NCBI RefSeq assembly: GCF_030272615.1
Contig: NC_081413.1
Coordinates: 159,894,849-159,958,848, forward strand
Direction of reading: 5' to 3'
Length of the DNA stretch: 64,000 nucleotides
Source of the DNA: Cryptomeria japonica
Taxonomy: Eukaryota; Streptophyta; Pinopsida; Cupressales; Cupressaceae
The translations under genes and the position numbers were made by a program. Numbering within the stretch: position 1 is the first letter of the stretch; every line of letters begins with the position of its first letter. Below, piece by piece: positions 44,395 to 56,700 of the stretch. Under the pieces are notes generated by a model. That model searched no databases. It worked only from the letters and a program-made list of their open reading frames with translations, and was not told the origin of the DNA.

Positions 44395-45830
44395 TGAAAA
44401 TGGGTGTTCAAGAAAAAGATTGGTTCAGATGGAAGCATTGAGAAGTATAAAACAAGTTTGGTTGCAAAAGGCTACTATCAGGTTGAGGGTGTTGATTATG
44501 GTGAGATATTCTCTCCTATTGCAAAAATGACATCCATTAGATTTTTGGTTTCTATTGTTTCTGCTTATGATTTAGAGGTTGAGCAAATGGATGTGAAAAT
44601 GACTTTCCTTCATGGTTATTTGGAGGAGGATATCTATATGACATGACTAGAGAACTATGTGATGAAAGGTAAAACTAATTTGGTCTATAAATTGAAAAAA
44701 TCTTTGTATGGCCTCAAATAGAGTCTTAGGATGTACCAAAAATTTGATGCATATGTGTTGAGTTTGGGATTTGAGTGTTCCAAATAAAATTATCGTGTTT
44801 ATTATAAATCTAATGGTGATCATGTTTTGTACATTGCATTATATGTTGATGATATGTTATTCATTGGTAAAGGGAAAGGTATGAATTCAGAACTAAAGTC
44901 TTAGCTTGCTTCTAAATTTTAAATGAAAGATCTTGGTGCAACGAAACACATTCTTGGGGCAAAAATTAGAAGAGATAAAGTAAACAGAAAGCTATGGATA
45001 CGCTAGAGTAAGTATGTGAATTCAATTTTATGGAGGTTCAACATGTAGGATTATAGACCATTGTGTGTTTCTTTTACTACTAGAACAAAAATGTCTATTT
45101 TAGATTGTCCTACATCCCCATCAAAGATGGAAGACATGATTAGAGTTCCTTACTAGAGTGTAGTTGGAAGTTTTTTGTATGTTATGGTCTATACTAGATC
45201 GAACATTTCCCAAGTAGTGGGATTTATTTCCATGTATATGTCTAATCCTGGTAGAGTTCATTAGGATGTAGTCAAAACATTCTTAAGATATTTGAAGGGT
45301 ACCTCAAAGTATTATTTGTGTTATCATGGTAATTTGGTTGGAGACATGATTTCCCTTAATATTCATGGTTATGTGGATTTAGACTGGGTAGGTGATATTG
45401 ATAGTAAAAGATCCACCAGTGCTTATGTGTTTACTTTATTTGGTGGTGCAATTAGTTGGATGAGTAAGCGACAGGTTGTGGTTTCTTTGTCCACTACAAA
45501 AGTAGAGTATATGAAAGATACTCATGCTTGTAAAGAAGCCATTTGGATTAAAAGACTCTCTTTATATATTGGAATAAAATAAGGTGCAGTAATAGTTTAT
45601 TGTGTCAGTTAGAGTGCGATCTTCCTAGATAAGAACCCGACATTTTATTCCCAGACCAAACACATTGATGTTCAGTATCATTTTGTCAAAGATATGATCG
45701 AAGATGGTAGGTTGAAGCTGGTTAAGATAGATACTTTGATGAATGATGTAGATTCTTTAACTAAAGCTATGAGCATAGAGAAGTTCAAATGGTGTTTAGA
45801 GTCTACGGGCCTCATGGCCCCTAGCAATTA
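44395..45830 (+). pseudogene. copia B reverse transcriptase and RNase H
   Basis: [51 protein letters not shown] and GATKHILGAKIRRD match element A closely. RNase H follows with YLKGTSKYYLCYHG, DWVGDIDSKRSTSAYVF, STTKVEYMKDTHACKEAIW and TKHIDVQYHFVKDMI, ending near CLESTGLMAPSN. About ten in-frame stops are visible, so this copy is old. Confidence 0.92.
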
Positions 45831-45873
45831 AATTATTGTGTTGATATTCCCTTTTCTCTTGCAAGGTATTTGA

Positions 45874-45885
45874 CAAGTGTGAGAA
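45874..45885 (+). promoter_or_regulatory. polypurine tract of copia B
   Basis: CAAGTGTGAGAA lies directly before the LTR start TGTTG. It corresponds to the common copia tract CAAGTGGGAGAA with one change. Confidence 0.85.
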
Positions 45886-46736
45886 TGTTGTCTAAACCTT
45901 GCATTTATATGAGTTTACTATTTATAGAAAGTTTTTGTTTGAGCACCAAATGGTGCAAAATTCTCCCCGAAGCTTCTGGTTGGCTTTTTGTCGCAAGATC
46001 ATAGCTAGTTTTCAAGATATTAAAGTTTTCATTTTTGAAGGTTGTGATGAAAGTTTTAAAATTAAATTTAAGGAATTTATAGGCTTCAAAACACCCTGAA
46101 AAGTGGGTATAAATGACGTAGTGGTTTACGAGATGAGAGAGAACTTTTTGATCTTTCTGACACTTCAAACAATTTGCAAGTTAAGGCCTCCAAAAGTTTG
46201 GACTCCTAAAATTGGAAATATAAATTGCATCAAACACACAAATGGGGTATAAAAGGGAGGAACACATGTTGATGTGTTTTTTGGCATGTCATAAAGAATC
46301 TAGATTGGAGATAAGGTCAGCTCTACTTTATTGGGTGGCTTTAGCCCATGTTTTTGTAATATTGTTTGACGGTTTCTTGTATTGTATCTCCTATATATGA
46401 GGTTCATGAGATAGAGGTTGTGTGTAAGAGTCTTATGGATATTGAGTTACCTTTGAGTCTCTAATTAGTGGTACTCATGTGTAGAGCTTTCTCTGCATGT
46501 ATATTGTAATTTTTTTTTATTGTTGAATAATATATTGAGCTGCTTTTGGAGTGGCGTTTTTCTCTTGAAATGGTTTTCTCCATGTAGATCACTATGTCAT
46601 TGTGTTGTGGTATGGATGATATTATGTTTATTTTTGTTAATTTTCTATAATTATTTTAACGATTTGCAAATTTTTTTGCATTACCCTCCTCTCCTGGTTA
46701 GTGTAGGAAATTGTTCCAGTACTTAACTTCCTAACA
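45886..46736 (+). repeat. 3' LTR of copia B (851 bp)
   Basis: It starts TGTTGTCTAAACC and ends CTTCCTAACA; compared with the 5' LTR the first ~10 bases after TGTTG are shortened. It preserves the uninterrupted site GATGATATTATGTTT (46614-46628) that element G hit in the 5' LTR. The flank is TGATG (46737-46741). Confidence 0.93.
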
Positions 46737-46741
46737 TGATG

Positions 46742-47420
46742 AAGGAAAGATGCATCTCATTCAAAGGTGGTGTTATCTATGGGATAGAACCTATGAAGTA
46801 GATTGTGTCATATTTCATTAGCATTTTGTGTTGAAAATTATGGGGTGGTGCAGTTATAAGATTGATAGATTTTCACCAAGGATGATGTAGTTATTGAGGC
46901 TTAAGTCTCGAAGGATTGATGAGGAGGGATGATTTAACTTCAATGATTTTTTTTTATGTTCAAATTATATAATAATCATGGTGTATGGCTGTCCATAATC
47001 CCCTCACAAATTTCCAATTCATGTGTTCCCTTGCCTTGCCTTTTAAGAGATTACGTGGCAAATTATGTGGATGGAGAAAATTTCAATGGTTTGTCAGAAG
47101 AAAGGCACCCTTTTTCATAGAGTCACCAAGTACTATGATCTATCTATTGGTTCTGAAGCTTTGTATAAGGTTCATAATTTCTTGATTGAGAATTTTGCAT
47201 TAAAATATGGAATAAAAAGACAATTTGATCTAGGAGGGTTCATCTAGTGGCTCAAGGATGAGAATTTGCATAGAGGAGATTACCATCATGAGTTGAACTT
47301 GGGTGAGGATGTGATTAGAAGTGTCCATAATGAAGAAGCTTCTATTCAAAGAAGAAAGAAATAGGCAATATTGTTAAAGATTAAAATGGAAATGAGAGAA
47401 AATGACCCTATTTAAGGGCT
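46742..47420 (+). pseudogene. U1: degenerate unknown ORF, continuation
   Basis: Right after the copia B target duplication the coding trace resumes in register with the left part (KMHLIQRWCYLWDRTYEVD), then KKGTLFHRVTKYYDLSIGSE, YKVHNFLIENFALKYGIK and LNLGEDVIRSVHNEEA, to about 47420. Several stops occur. Together with 22420-23462 this is about 550-600 codons of unknown product. Confidence 0.45.
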
Positions 47421-47751
47421 TCTTTCTAGAAGTCGGAGAGACACCTTTCTAGAATGGCTTTCTTGACCAAAATGTTACCAGAAGCTATGCAAAGATTGAA
47501 ACACTAAATATGGTAGTTCTATATCAAATAAAAAAGATTCACACATAGAGTTACTAAAGAAGGCATATATACATTTAATGGGAATGGCTACAAGAGTATA
47601 GGGTATGTGGAAGATCAATTATTTGTATGGATAGAGAAGAGAAACAGTTCAAGTATGGTGGGATATTTTTTAGCAAGGGTAGAGATAAAAAAAAATGATG
47701 AATTTACTATAGTGGATGCATAGAGAGAGTGTGGATGTTGAAGAGAACAAC

Positions 47752-47775
47752 GTGTGTTTGTGTGTGTGTGTGTGC
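47752..47775. repeat. GT microsatellite
   Basis: GTGTGTTTG followed by eight GT units. It lies between the U1 remnant and an LTR-like patch. Confidence 0.9.
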
Positions 47776-47929
47776 AAAATAGAGAGAACACATAAAGATA
47801 TATCACACAAAGTGAATAGGTGTAAGGACCAATGAAGGCAAAGACATTGTGACGAGGTTAGACAATGCTTACAGATAGTGTGTGTATGAGAAAATATCTG
47901 ATGACAATGCATAGAAGAGACAAAGAGTT

Positions 47930-48314
47930 TGAAGCAACAGAGGAAAAGAACACAAATATATTCTCAAGTGTAGAACAATACAAGGAGTTACAAAATATCA
48001 TTTGTAACGAGGTACCTTAACTGTAACTGAAATTCATCTTGTTGTATCTCAACTGAGTTGGTTCTTAGAATAGAGGTTGTAGCTCCTTTGGGTTGGTGCC
48101 CATGAAAACCAGGGATTCATGTCCCTTTGGGTTGGTGCCCAAAATTTTTGTAATTAAACACATCCTCATTGTGAGGCTCGACTAGAGTAGTAGACTCTAG
48201 AATCCATTCTCACCAAGGGTTTTTCCCACATATGGTTTTACTCGTATATGTGGTTTTATTTGTATGATTTCTACTACTTTGATTTTCTCGATCTCTGACT
48301 TTAGGCTTAATTCA
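47930..48314 (+). repeat. possible LTR fragment
   Basis: It contains CCTTTGGGTTGGTGCCC twice (near 48086 and 48122), then CACCAAGGGTTTTTCCCACA and an ATGTGGTTTTA block, the kind of sequence seen near the end of copia LTRs. No TG/CA termini, primer site or target duplication could be set. A minus-strand gag starts immediately after. Confidence 0.4.
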
Positions 48315-49210
48315 CTAGTGCCAGATTTCCTCCACACTTGGTGAAGGAACAATTTCTTCTCTAGGTGAGTAATCACTCTTCTTCTTCCATATTTGATTCA
48401 TTTCTTCTTTGGTTTCTTCAACATTAACATTTTTCTTTCCTTTCTGATCTTTAGAAGGGTTGGTCGGTTTTCTCTTTCTGGATCTACAAAATTTTGCCAG
48501 GTGTCTTGATTTATGACAGTGATAGCAGGTCATACCAGATGATTTTCAAGGTTCTGCATTACCTCTACCAGTTCTTCTTCTACAATTCATAGCCACATGA
48601 CCAAAGTTGTTACAGATGGTGCAAATGACATTTGTTACCTTTTCCATCTCAAATGGACTAAATCGGTTGTTGTAGGGTCTTTGCCACTTCATGTTGACCC
48701 AGTTGTCAAAATTTCTCATCCAATTGTCATTTAGTCTTGGATGCATATGCAGTACAAGATTATTTGCTCCATATCTGCATTCAACTGATATATGTCCATA
48801 CATTCTACATGTAAAGCAATGACCTTCAAATTTGTTGGACACATTAGTATTGTAGCTTGCATTTCCATTAGGTTTGTTTCTACAAACATTTGTAGTGTGA
48901 CCAGGTTTATGGCAAACAAAACAAACAGGTTTAAAAACCTTCTTATTGGTAGGATTTTTGACCTTAGGAGCAGATTTATTCTTAAGAGTGTTGCTCTTGG
49001 TACTAGAGGATTCACCTTTTTTAGATGTGTGAAAACCAAGTCCAGAGGTATCACCATTCATCCTTTGTGATTGAATTTATTCTTCTAACAAGGTAGAACT
49101 TCTGTTGAACTTTTACAACTTCCCATTCACTTCAGTGAGCTATCTGGTGAGATCTTCATTATGTTTTGACAAGTTGGAGAAGACTGAACTAGTGTGCACT
49201 TGCGCATTCA
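48315..49210 (-). pseudogene. E3 SIRE-like copia gag with four zinc knuckles
   Basis: The minus strand reads SKHNEDLTR, RMNGDTSGLGFHTSKKGESS and then four CCHC motifs: CFVCHKPGHTTNVC, CFTCRMYGHISVEC, CTICNNFGHVAMNC and CYHCHKSRHLAKFC, followed by a basic tail (KRKPTNPSKDQKGKK). Four knuckles in one gag is uncommon and fits SIRE/Maximus-type copia; the E1 gag at 4747 has the same design. All four motifs are complete here. It breaks at 48315 and, at about 49210, meets ORF-X on the opposite strand. Confidence 0.85.
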
Positions 49211-49229
49211 ACCGGTAAACGAGGCAGCG

Positions 49230-52200
49230 TGCGTGAAATAAGGTATTTATTTGAAAAATCCTTCTTCGAATCTAGTTTATTTGGAATGACATCTTCTTCT
49301 AAACCAGTAGAGAGATTAATGATTACATCTGAACCTATGGAAGTTGTTAAAGAGGAATGAATTGTATGTTATAATGCTTTATCACAAGTTCCTAGTGGTG
49401 TTATAGTGAAAGCAGATTTGTCTAGCTACATTGATTGCAAGATTGAGGATTTAGGATCATTGTCAATATAATCTTAGTTAAAATCCCTTTGTGATGAAAA
49501 TGGAAAGATTCAATCAGAATATGTTAGGGTTTATGAAAAAGGTTTTCATAACACAACTTACTTTCTTGAAGTTTTTGAAGAAGAACATATCCAAATTATT
49601 TTGAGTTGAGTTCATGGGGAAAAGATGTATTTGGAAAGGACTCATACTATAACCAAGGAAGATATTCAAGCTATAATTGGTTTTTACTCAACCGGTGAAG
49701 TACCTAATCTAAGCCGTATTTCAAAAGAGATAGTAAACACTCTAACCGGATCAACATCTGATAGGCGTGCTTTTTCTATCAATAACATCAGGGACCTAGT
49801 GGTAAAATTGGCAACTATGGTTATAGGCTACCGAGTATTTTATTTTAGCACATTAAATAGTGTTCCATCAGCAATGGTGCATACTGCTTACAAGATGATA
49901 GCTGAAAATGATAATTATGACCTATGTGAGGCCATAAAGAGCCAATTATTGTTAAATCTTCAGTCTATCAAGAAGGACAATAGCCTAAAGTTTAAATTTG
50001 GACAATTATTGATTGGGATATTCTTTTATTTCTAGATCTTCCTACTGGGAATAGGTGATCTTGAATGGTCTAAGGATCTACCGGTATCTAGCTAGATTAA
50101 GAATAGTATCAAGGCTGTGAAGAACACCTTTTCTAATGAACAAATACTTTAATGAATTTCAGAAGAAAATGAGCATGATAGTTAGATTTTCTGAGGATGT
50201 GGTAAAACACTTTGCTAAGGACATTGTTTTCATAGTTACCACTGATTTCTGTTTGATGAAGGCAATTGAGCCTAGAGAAGAAGAAATGGAAGATATGAGT
50301 TATGAGGTCAACTATGAGTTATTGATTGGTTATGCCAATAACTTGTTGGCATCCCCAAAGGATAAAAAGAAGGCAAATTTGGATACAATTGAAGTTCAAA
50401 ATACACAAGATGAAACTAGTATTGTTCCTACCATAAGTGGCAAAGGTAAGAAAAAGAAGGCTCAACAAGCCCCTCCGGTGATGAAAAGTACAAGAGTGAC
50501 ATGAAGTGTCCAAACCAAAAAGGAACTGAAACCTAAAGTTTATGCAAAGAAGGAGAATGCATCAAAGAAAAGAGGTCAGAAACTAGTTCTCCAAGAAGAA
50601 TCTAAAGGCACTGAGACAGAGGAAGAACCCAAGAAGATGAAAGAAACTAGTAAAATAGTCAAACCAGTGAAACAAGTGTCGAAGGAAACTATGCCTTTTG
50701 ATATCTCAACTTACAAGCCTGAGACCAAGTTTGAAATAACAGTGAAGACATTAGGGAGAAACATATTTGATAATGTCAAAGAACATTTTGATTCTTTTAG
50801 TAAAGATGAAAAGGAGCAAATCATTCATCAGGTAATCAATTATTTGTGCCATTAATATATTACCACATGATCTTGAAAAGAATATTTCAAATTTATTGTA
50901 TACTATTCTTTTGAATAAATGGGAGGAAGTTGTAAAGAAGGAAAAATAAATTATAGATGATGTATTTGTACAATACTTTCCTAAATTGTCCAAGGATGAA
51001 CTAAGTGTGTTGGTTGATAAGTAAAACATTCAATTTTCTTGCAAGGAAAGAATATTGAAGCTACTTAGTGGAAAGAGGCAAATTATTGAGACTGAGACTC
51101 ATCAGATAGCTTGTAACATCCAACAGATGGAAAAGATTATATGTTCTTATAAGGATGAGAAACATACTAAAGATGTACCTAAAATGGATAAAAATGTGCA
51201 AGCTGATGTTGTTTATCCAGATAAAGAAAAGGATGGAACTATTATCCAACAAGTCATACTTGTTGATGATATTCAACATACAATTGATATATCTGGAAAT
51301 ATCATTGTACCAGATATGCAGCCACCTGAAGTCACTGACTTACAGGTTACTTCAGTTGAGAAACTGACAACTGAACCTGGAGTGGATATTCCACTAGAAA
51401 AGGAACAACCTGAGAAACCCCAATCCCCACCTGTTTCACAGAACATTCAAAAGGAATCTAATGAAAACATTGATACACAAATTTTTGAACAGGAAACACA
51501 GAAAGGACAAGAGAAAGAAATTGTTAAGGTAACATCTTCTGAACCGGTAAAAACATTAGTCATACAACAGACTAATGAAGATGATGATGACTCATTAGGC
51601 ATATCAAGGACTATAATTGTTGATAATATGAGTGCATCTAAAATGATGAAGATTGCAATTGTCATGCAATCTAGAGCCCACAAGAAGAGACTTAAAGAAT
51701 AAAGAATAGAAGATGACACCATTCAGAATGTTGTAGATATTCTATCTAGTCTAATACCACAAACTGCTATAGGATATCTGACAACCCCTATTAGCAAAAT
51801 TGGTCAATTGGTTGCTGATGCATCTGACCAAATTAAGTCACTTGAAGAAGCAGCACAAACTTATGCTGAGAAGAGTTACATGAAGAAGTATGGAGAACAA
51901 CTTATGAAAGAGATTGATTCAGGAAAACTTGCTCTATCTTTTAATAAATATTTATTAAGAAAAGCTATTGAAATAGGAGGAAAATATCTTTTATTTACTT
52001 CTAATGTTTCATTCTTTTATTCGGATATCAATAACATGCGAATTGAAACAAAGCAAGAGCTAGAAAAGATATGCAATGCATATGTACCACTTCAAGATTT
52101 TATTTTTTCTTTTAGCAAATCTATGGATGATTTGCACAATAGGCTAGATACCTATGATCTTGAGAAAGCAACAATACTTCGGTCACTGAAGGAATTTAAG

Positions 52201-52377
52201 ATTCTACTCACATCCCAAGTAGACACACTGCAGAGAGCCTACACAAATGCAGAAGCTATTTTAGCTACTCTAGAAACCTATACACTTGATTCCATGGAAG
52301 AGTTCCTTACAAAGATTATGTCTACACTTGAGTACACTGATAACGTGCTGGAGATATGGAAACATGCCATATCTTAG
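49230..52377 (+). pseudogene. ORF-X: unknown ~1000-codon protein of a SIRE-like element
   Basis: Open pieces at 49625-50035, 50136-50504, 50637-50855, 51055-51702 and 51808-52377 are joined by readable sequence with stops and frameshifts. The first holds HTITKEDIQAIIGFYSTGEV and AFSINNIRDLVVKLATMV, homologous to 7279-7518. The middle is lysine/glutamate-rich and basic (KKKAQQAPPVMKS; KELKPKVYAKKENASKK). Next comes an acidic proline/glutamate stretch (EKEQPEKPQSPP), then a helical C-terminus probably forming coiled coils (LQRAYTNAEAILATLETYTL). No catalytic motif is seen. Its place before the polypurine tract is that of the env-like ORF of SIRE elements, but I see no membrane segment. Confidence 0.65.
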
Positions 52378-52608
52378 TTGAAGAGGAACTTTACTGTTAT
52401 TTTCATGAGAATTGTGTATGCATGAATCTTGATTTAGTTTTTCAAGTTTTTGTTATTTTCATGAGAATTGTGTTTTTTTTAAAATGTGTATAATGTATGT
52501 AGTAAGGGGTAGTATGTGTATATGTGTATAATTTTTTTTTTGTAAGCATACTTAGCGGTATTATTGTAAAATTTTCTAAGTGTTTCCATCAATGCAAAAG
52601 GCAGAGAT

Positions 52609-53708
52609 TGTTGGCTTGATGATGATTGTAATGAATTCATCATATGTTATCATTGATCAAACACATATACACACATATGTTCATATTGTCTAACGGTGTG
52701 ACTTCAAAGTTGTTTATACTACAACCGGTATACTAAAGGTTTATATCTAACCAGTACTTGGTGACAACCGGTATATATGCATGGAGACAACCAGTGGATT
52801 TGCATAACTTGGTATCAACATGAGGATCCAGTGAAGATTATCACAGGAGCATCAAGGATAATGGTTTATATGTTTAACTCCAACTGGTATTGATTGTTCC
52901 AACCGGTATTATTGATTATGTGATGTGTTATCACAAGTCGTGATGAGTTATCCTTACTGACAAGTTTTGGTGGTATTTTTGTGATGAGTTATGATCACTT
53001 GACCAGATACACTGGACCTAGGTAATTATGTTATGATTTCTAGAGGCCGACATGAAATCTAAATGTCTATATATTGACATCACAATGAATTACTTTGTAT
53101 GAGTGAAAGTGAAATGTTATGTGTGAAGGAAGAAGTGTTAAGTCGCAGAGTATGTTGGTAAAGAAGTGTTAAGTGTGCAAAATAGGATCTATACAAGCAA
53201 TTTGTGCTACTACTAGATCACATCACCTGTTGTTTTCTAATCACTAAAACAGTCAAATCCCCTAACCGAGTAAGCTCTAACAAGCTTCATTGTTCAAATC
53301 CTCTAGCTAGGTGTTCCATTAGATTGGATTTTCAAATCCTCTACCGAGGTTACTCCTTACAGGGTACTACATTTTACAGGGTATAGCTTTTAACTAAGCT
53401 TTGGGATCTTTAATAGGATTCACTCCTAGCAGAGCACTTTGTAGACCCTAACTAGTCAGTTATCTATTACTGCAGATAGTTAACTTGTGAGTCACATCTC
53501 ACCGTGGTTTTTACCTATTTGGGTTTTCCATGTATAAACACTTGTGTTATGGTGGATGTTTTACTTATTGTGGATGTTGTTATATTATATTTAATTGCAT
53601 GCATATTGTTTAACAAACTTGCTAAGTTTATCTACCAGTCAATGTTTAAAGTAGTACTATTTTTGGTGTCACTGATTCACCCCCCCCTCTCAATGCTTTA
53701 CAAGTCCA
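52609..53708 (+). repeat. 3' LTR of E4 (about 1100 bp)
   Basis: TGTTGGCTTGATGATG follows AATGCAAAAGGCAGAGAT, a slightly mutated version of the family's polypurine tract. Inside are AATCCCCTAACCGAGTAAGC, CACCGTGGTTTTTACCTATT, GGGTTTTCCATGTATAAAC and ATTCACCCCCCCCTCTCAAT. The right edge is uncertain by about 20 bases; no target duplication was found. Confidence 0.82.
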
Positions 53709-56700
53709 TAAATTTTGTGGGTATTGTTCTATTTGGATATGAATGAGATTATTTTATTGATTCTCTTTGGATTCAAAGGATTTCATTGGGATTTTGAAGT
53801 ATTCTTCTTTTCAAGTTTTGGGCAAAGTGGAGGTAAGAACCTCATATTTTTATTTATTATTTATCCTTTCAATTTTGGTTTCTTGCAAATGGACCATTGG
53901 ATGATTTAGAATCATATTTCTCCCTTTGAAAGCAATGCATTCTATTGAGTATTTCATTTGTACTGAAAAAATAAAGAAACTCTATTTTTCAGCCATTATC
54001 ATGCCAAAATTTTAGCAGAATGCATAATTTGTGTATGTGGTGAGTATGAAAATGGGGCACTGGGTGGATTTAGACCAAAAGGGTATCTTCAAAATTTTGA
54101 AATTTAGTATTCTTGAAGGTCCTTTAATGGCAGTTTTTTCTATTCACTAGCTTTTGGGGATTTTTGAGTCATATTTTAAAAGTGTAATTTTATCATTTTA
54201 ATGTGAAATTATTTTTTGGAACGATGGATATTGTCTAGGAAATTTTGATTTGGATTTGTTTTCATGTAAGTTTGATCAATTGCACATATTATGTGAATTT
54301 GGCTCAATTTGATGAATTATTATGGATTGGAAAGTTGTAATCCATTGGATTTTGAAATTGATTTTGGTTTCATTGAGCCTAGGGTAGGTAGCCGAATTAA
54401 TGACGGGAGTGGCTACCAACATGTCTATGACCCGTAAGTGGCACATTAGCAATCACATTTGGGGAGTCTCTTAATCAAGTGGAAACTTAATTAAGGCTTG
54501 GGTGGCATAAAAATTAACTAAGATAATTAATGCCCCAAACATACCATGAGAACTAGTATGAGGCTTGTTAGTACCTTCAAAATCATAATAAAAATTTTGA
54601 TGCTCAATTTGTAAACTAGAACTATATGCATTGATTCTTCCTTAGAGGAGCTTTCGCAAAATGCCTTAGGGTTCGGTTTCTCAACTTTGTTGTGTTTCTA
54701 AAAGTGCATTCAAATGCCCTTTTGGTCAGAATTTTATTTGATTAGTGACCTCCTATTCTGATCACTTATGACTTAAGTTATTTCCTCATGGGTTTTTTAT
54801 TGTATAAAAACTGGGCCCCAGAGTATTAGTGCTTCTTCGCAGTCGGTAACCTCAATATTTGATATGCCCTATCTTTTGGTGCTAAAAGAGACATGAGTTA
54901 TTGGGCCATGTATCTAAAAGGTTCTCGACACACGCTGAAGTTATTTGAGTATCTTACCTAGACTCTGAGTCTTAACATGACAATTTGTATGTGTCATGTA
55001 AAGAAACTTGGGACTTGGTGAAATGAGAAATGGTATCTTGCCGAGCCTCAAGTGGTGTTCATCCAAATACTTGGTGGAGTGTTTTGAGGATTTGGTTGAG
55101 GAACGAGTTAGTGCTCCAGGGTGAGGGGATTAACACTCGGAGATCAATGAAGTATTTTTTGTATCTAAGCGAGTCCCAAGTTATTCCTAGTTTGATGCAT
55201 GTGCAATGGTCAATGTGGTGACTCGAAACTCGGTGAGGAGTTATTGGACACCTTGCTGAGGTTGTGAGTTTTATTACACCTTGATGGAGTGTTAAAAAGG
55301 TTGTGGATAGGTTATGATGTGTTAGGTAGCTTGGAACTCATTGAAGGGGTTGCCTTGTCTTTGGTGAGTTCACAAGTAAATAATGGATGAAAAGGTGTGC
55401 TTGCTAATAAGTAGGAAATAACATACCAGCCTAGAACTTACATATAGCATTAATTCAATATACAAGAGAATAAATCTAGGAATTAAGTATAGAGCTATCA
55501 TTCTATGGAGGATCTCGACAACCAATGCAAGCCCGAATCATTAGCCATACCGTAAAAATTGCAAGAATGTCTTAGTAAATTTGTAGAAGTCCAAAAATGC
55601 TGGTGTGAGGGATATTGTAGTTGGTGAGTCATGTACATATGTTAGAAAATCAAGATCATCATATTCATATCACTCAAGTTTCCTAATGCAGAAACAACTA
55701 AAAAGACTAATTTGCATAAATCAATGTAGTGTGTGGATGAGATCAAATGTGTGAGCCTAGCAACTAGCTGTCACTACTTTATGTGTGGTCGATCACAATA
55801 GAGTGGTGATATTATTTATGAGTTATATCAAAAAATTGTGAGAGATAAAGATGTCCATGAAAATTAATAGTATATGTTAATCAAAGTTACTTCTTTGTTT
55901 GCATTGGTTGCAAAATCAAGTGCATGGAGACTACAACAAAGTCTTTTAAATTTGGATAGAGGGCCAAAAGATCATGTTACAAAGTCTTGGAGAAAGTAGA
56001 TTGATATTCTACTTTTTAGCCAAAGGGGTAATGAAAATGCTAACGGTTGTCAGGAAAATGTTAAAGTTCTGAGTGCTACCACATGCTTTCCCCGTGGTTT
56101 GCAAATAATTCTAATTTTTATGCCAACCATATTTTCCCCTTCAAATAGGTGAGTTGTGGAGAGAATGAAGGGTGGGAATGTTGAAGGTGTGGGTTTGGAG
56201 ACATACAATCCTTCTTGTTAGAAACTCTCAAAGTTCTCCTCTACCAGGATGAGTAATAGGAATCTCTCATCTTGGTTTTCTCTACATCAATAACCACCCA
56301 TGGTTGGTGGTATCTTAGCTCACAAGGTGGTTGGTTTTTTGTGGAAGCACTTCGACCTTGGCACCAAATGTTTCATGTATAACCGAATGGGTAGTTTCAC
56401 TTCAAGACAAAATAGAGGCAACTGATTCTACTAGGATATTATTCTTTTGTAAAAGGTGTAATGGGGGTAAAAACTGGGCACATGTGAATGGATGGTAGCT
56501 TTTTACATTCCTTATTGCTATAAAAGGAATCCTACGGATGTGAATAAGGGTTCTAATTTTTTTTCATTTTTTGAGCAATTAGAAGCAGAGCCATGTTAGT
56601 CTAGAATTGGGTGATCTCATAGTGAAGGAGTGCTAAATTCCTCTTTGTATTTCTTCAATTAGTTAATGGATATGATTTTGAATAGTTTCAGGAACTATCT

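Larger units (their letters stand above)
23463..46736 (+). mobile_element. Ty1/copia element B, same family as A, with two nested insertions; target duplication TGATG
   Basis: The element starts TGTTGGGAAAATGG at 23463 and ends CTTCCTAACA at 46736, with TGATG on both outer sides (23458-23462 and 46737-46741). Order on the plus strand: 5' LTR (split by G), primer site 40103, gag 40216, protease remnant to 41090, a foreign SIRE-like fragment 41091-43440, integrase, reverse transcriptase, RNase H, polypurine tract 45874, 3' LTR 45886. Many stops show it is old. Without G and its extra target copy it would be about 7.5 kb. Confidence 0.95.
49215..53708 (+). mobile_element. E4: 3' part of a SIRE-like element carrying ORF-X, polypurine tract and LTR
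   Basis: From about 49230 the plus strand is a nearly continuous degenerate coding region (ORF-X) to 52377, followed by a polypurine-like tract and an LTR of the S1/S2 family. No pol motif is present. The left side abuts the opposite-strand gag E3, so the 5' end is lost or rearranged. Confidence 0.7.

Noticed and set aside
47752-47775. GT repeat considered as a regulatory Z-DNA element
   Set aside because: It is a plain short microsatellite with no gene nearby; no support for function.
55030-55221. 63-codon plus-strand open frame starting MVSCRASSGVHPNTWW
   Set aside because: Isolated in noncoding, word-repetitive DNA, with no flanking coding trace and no domain; judged a chance frame.
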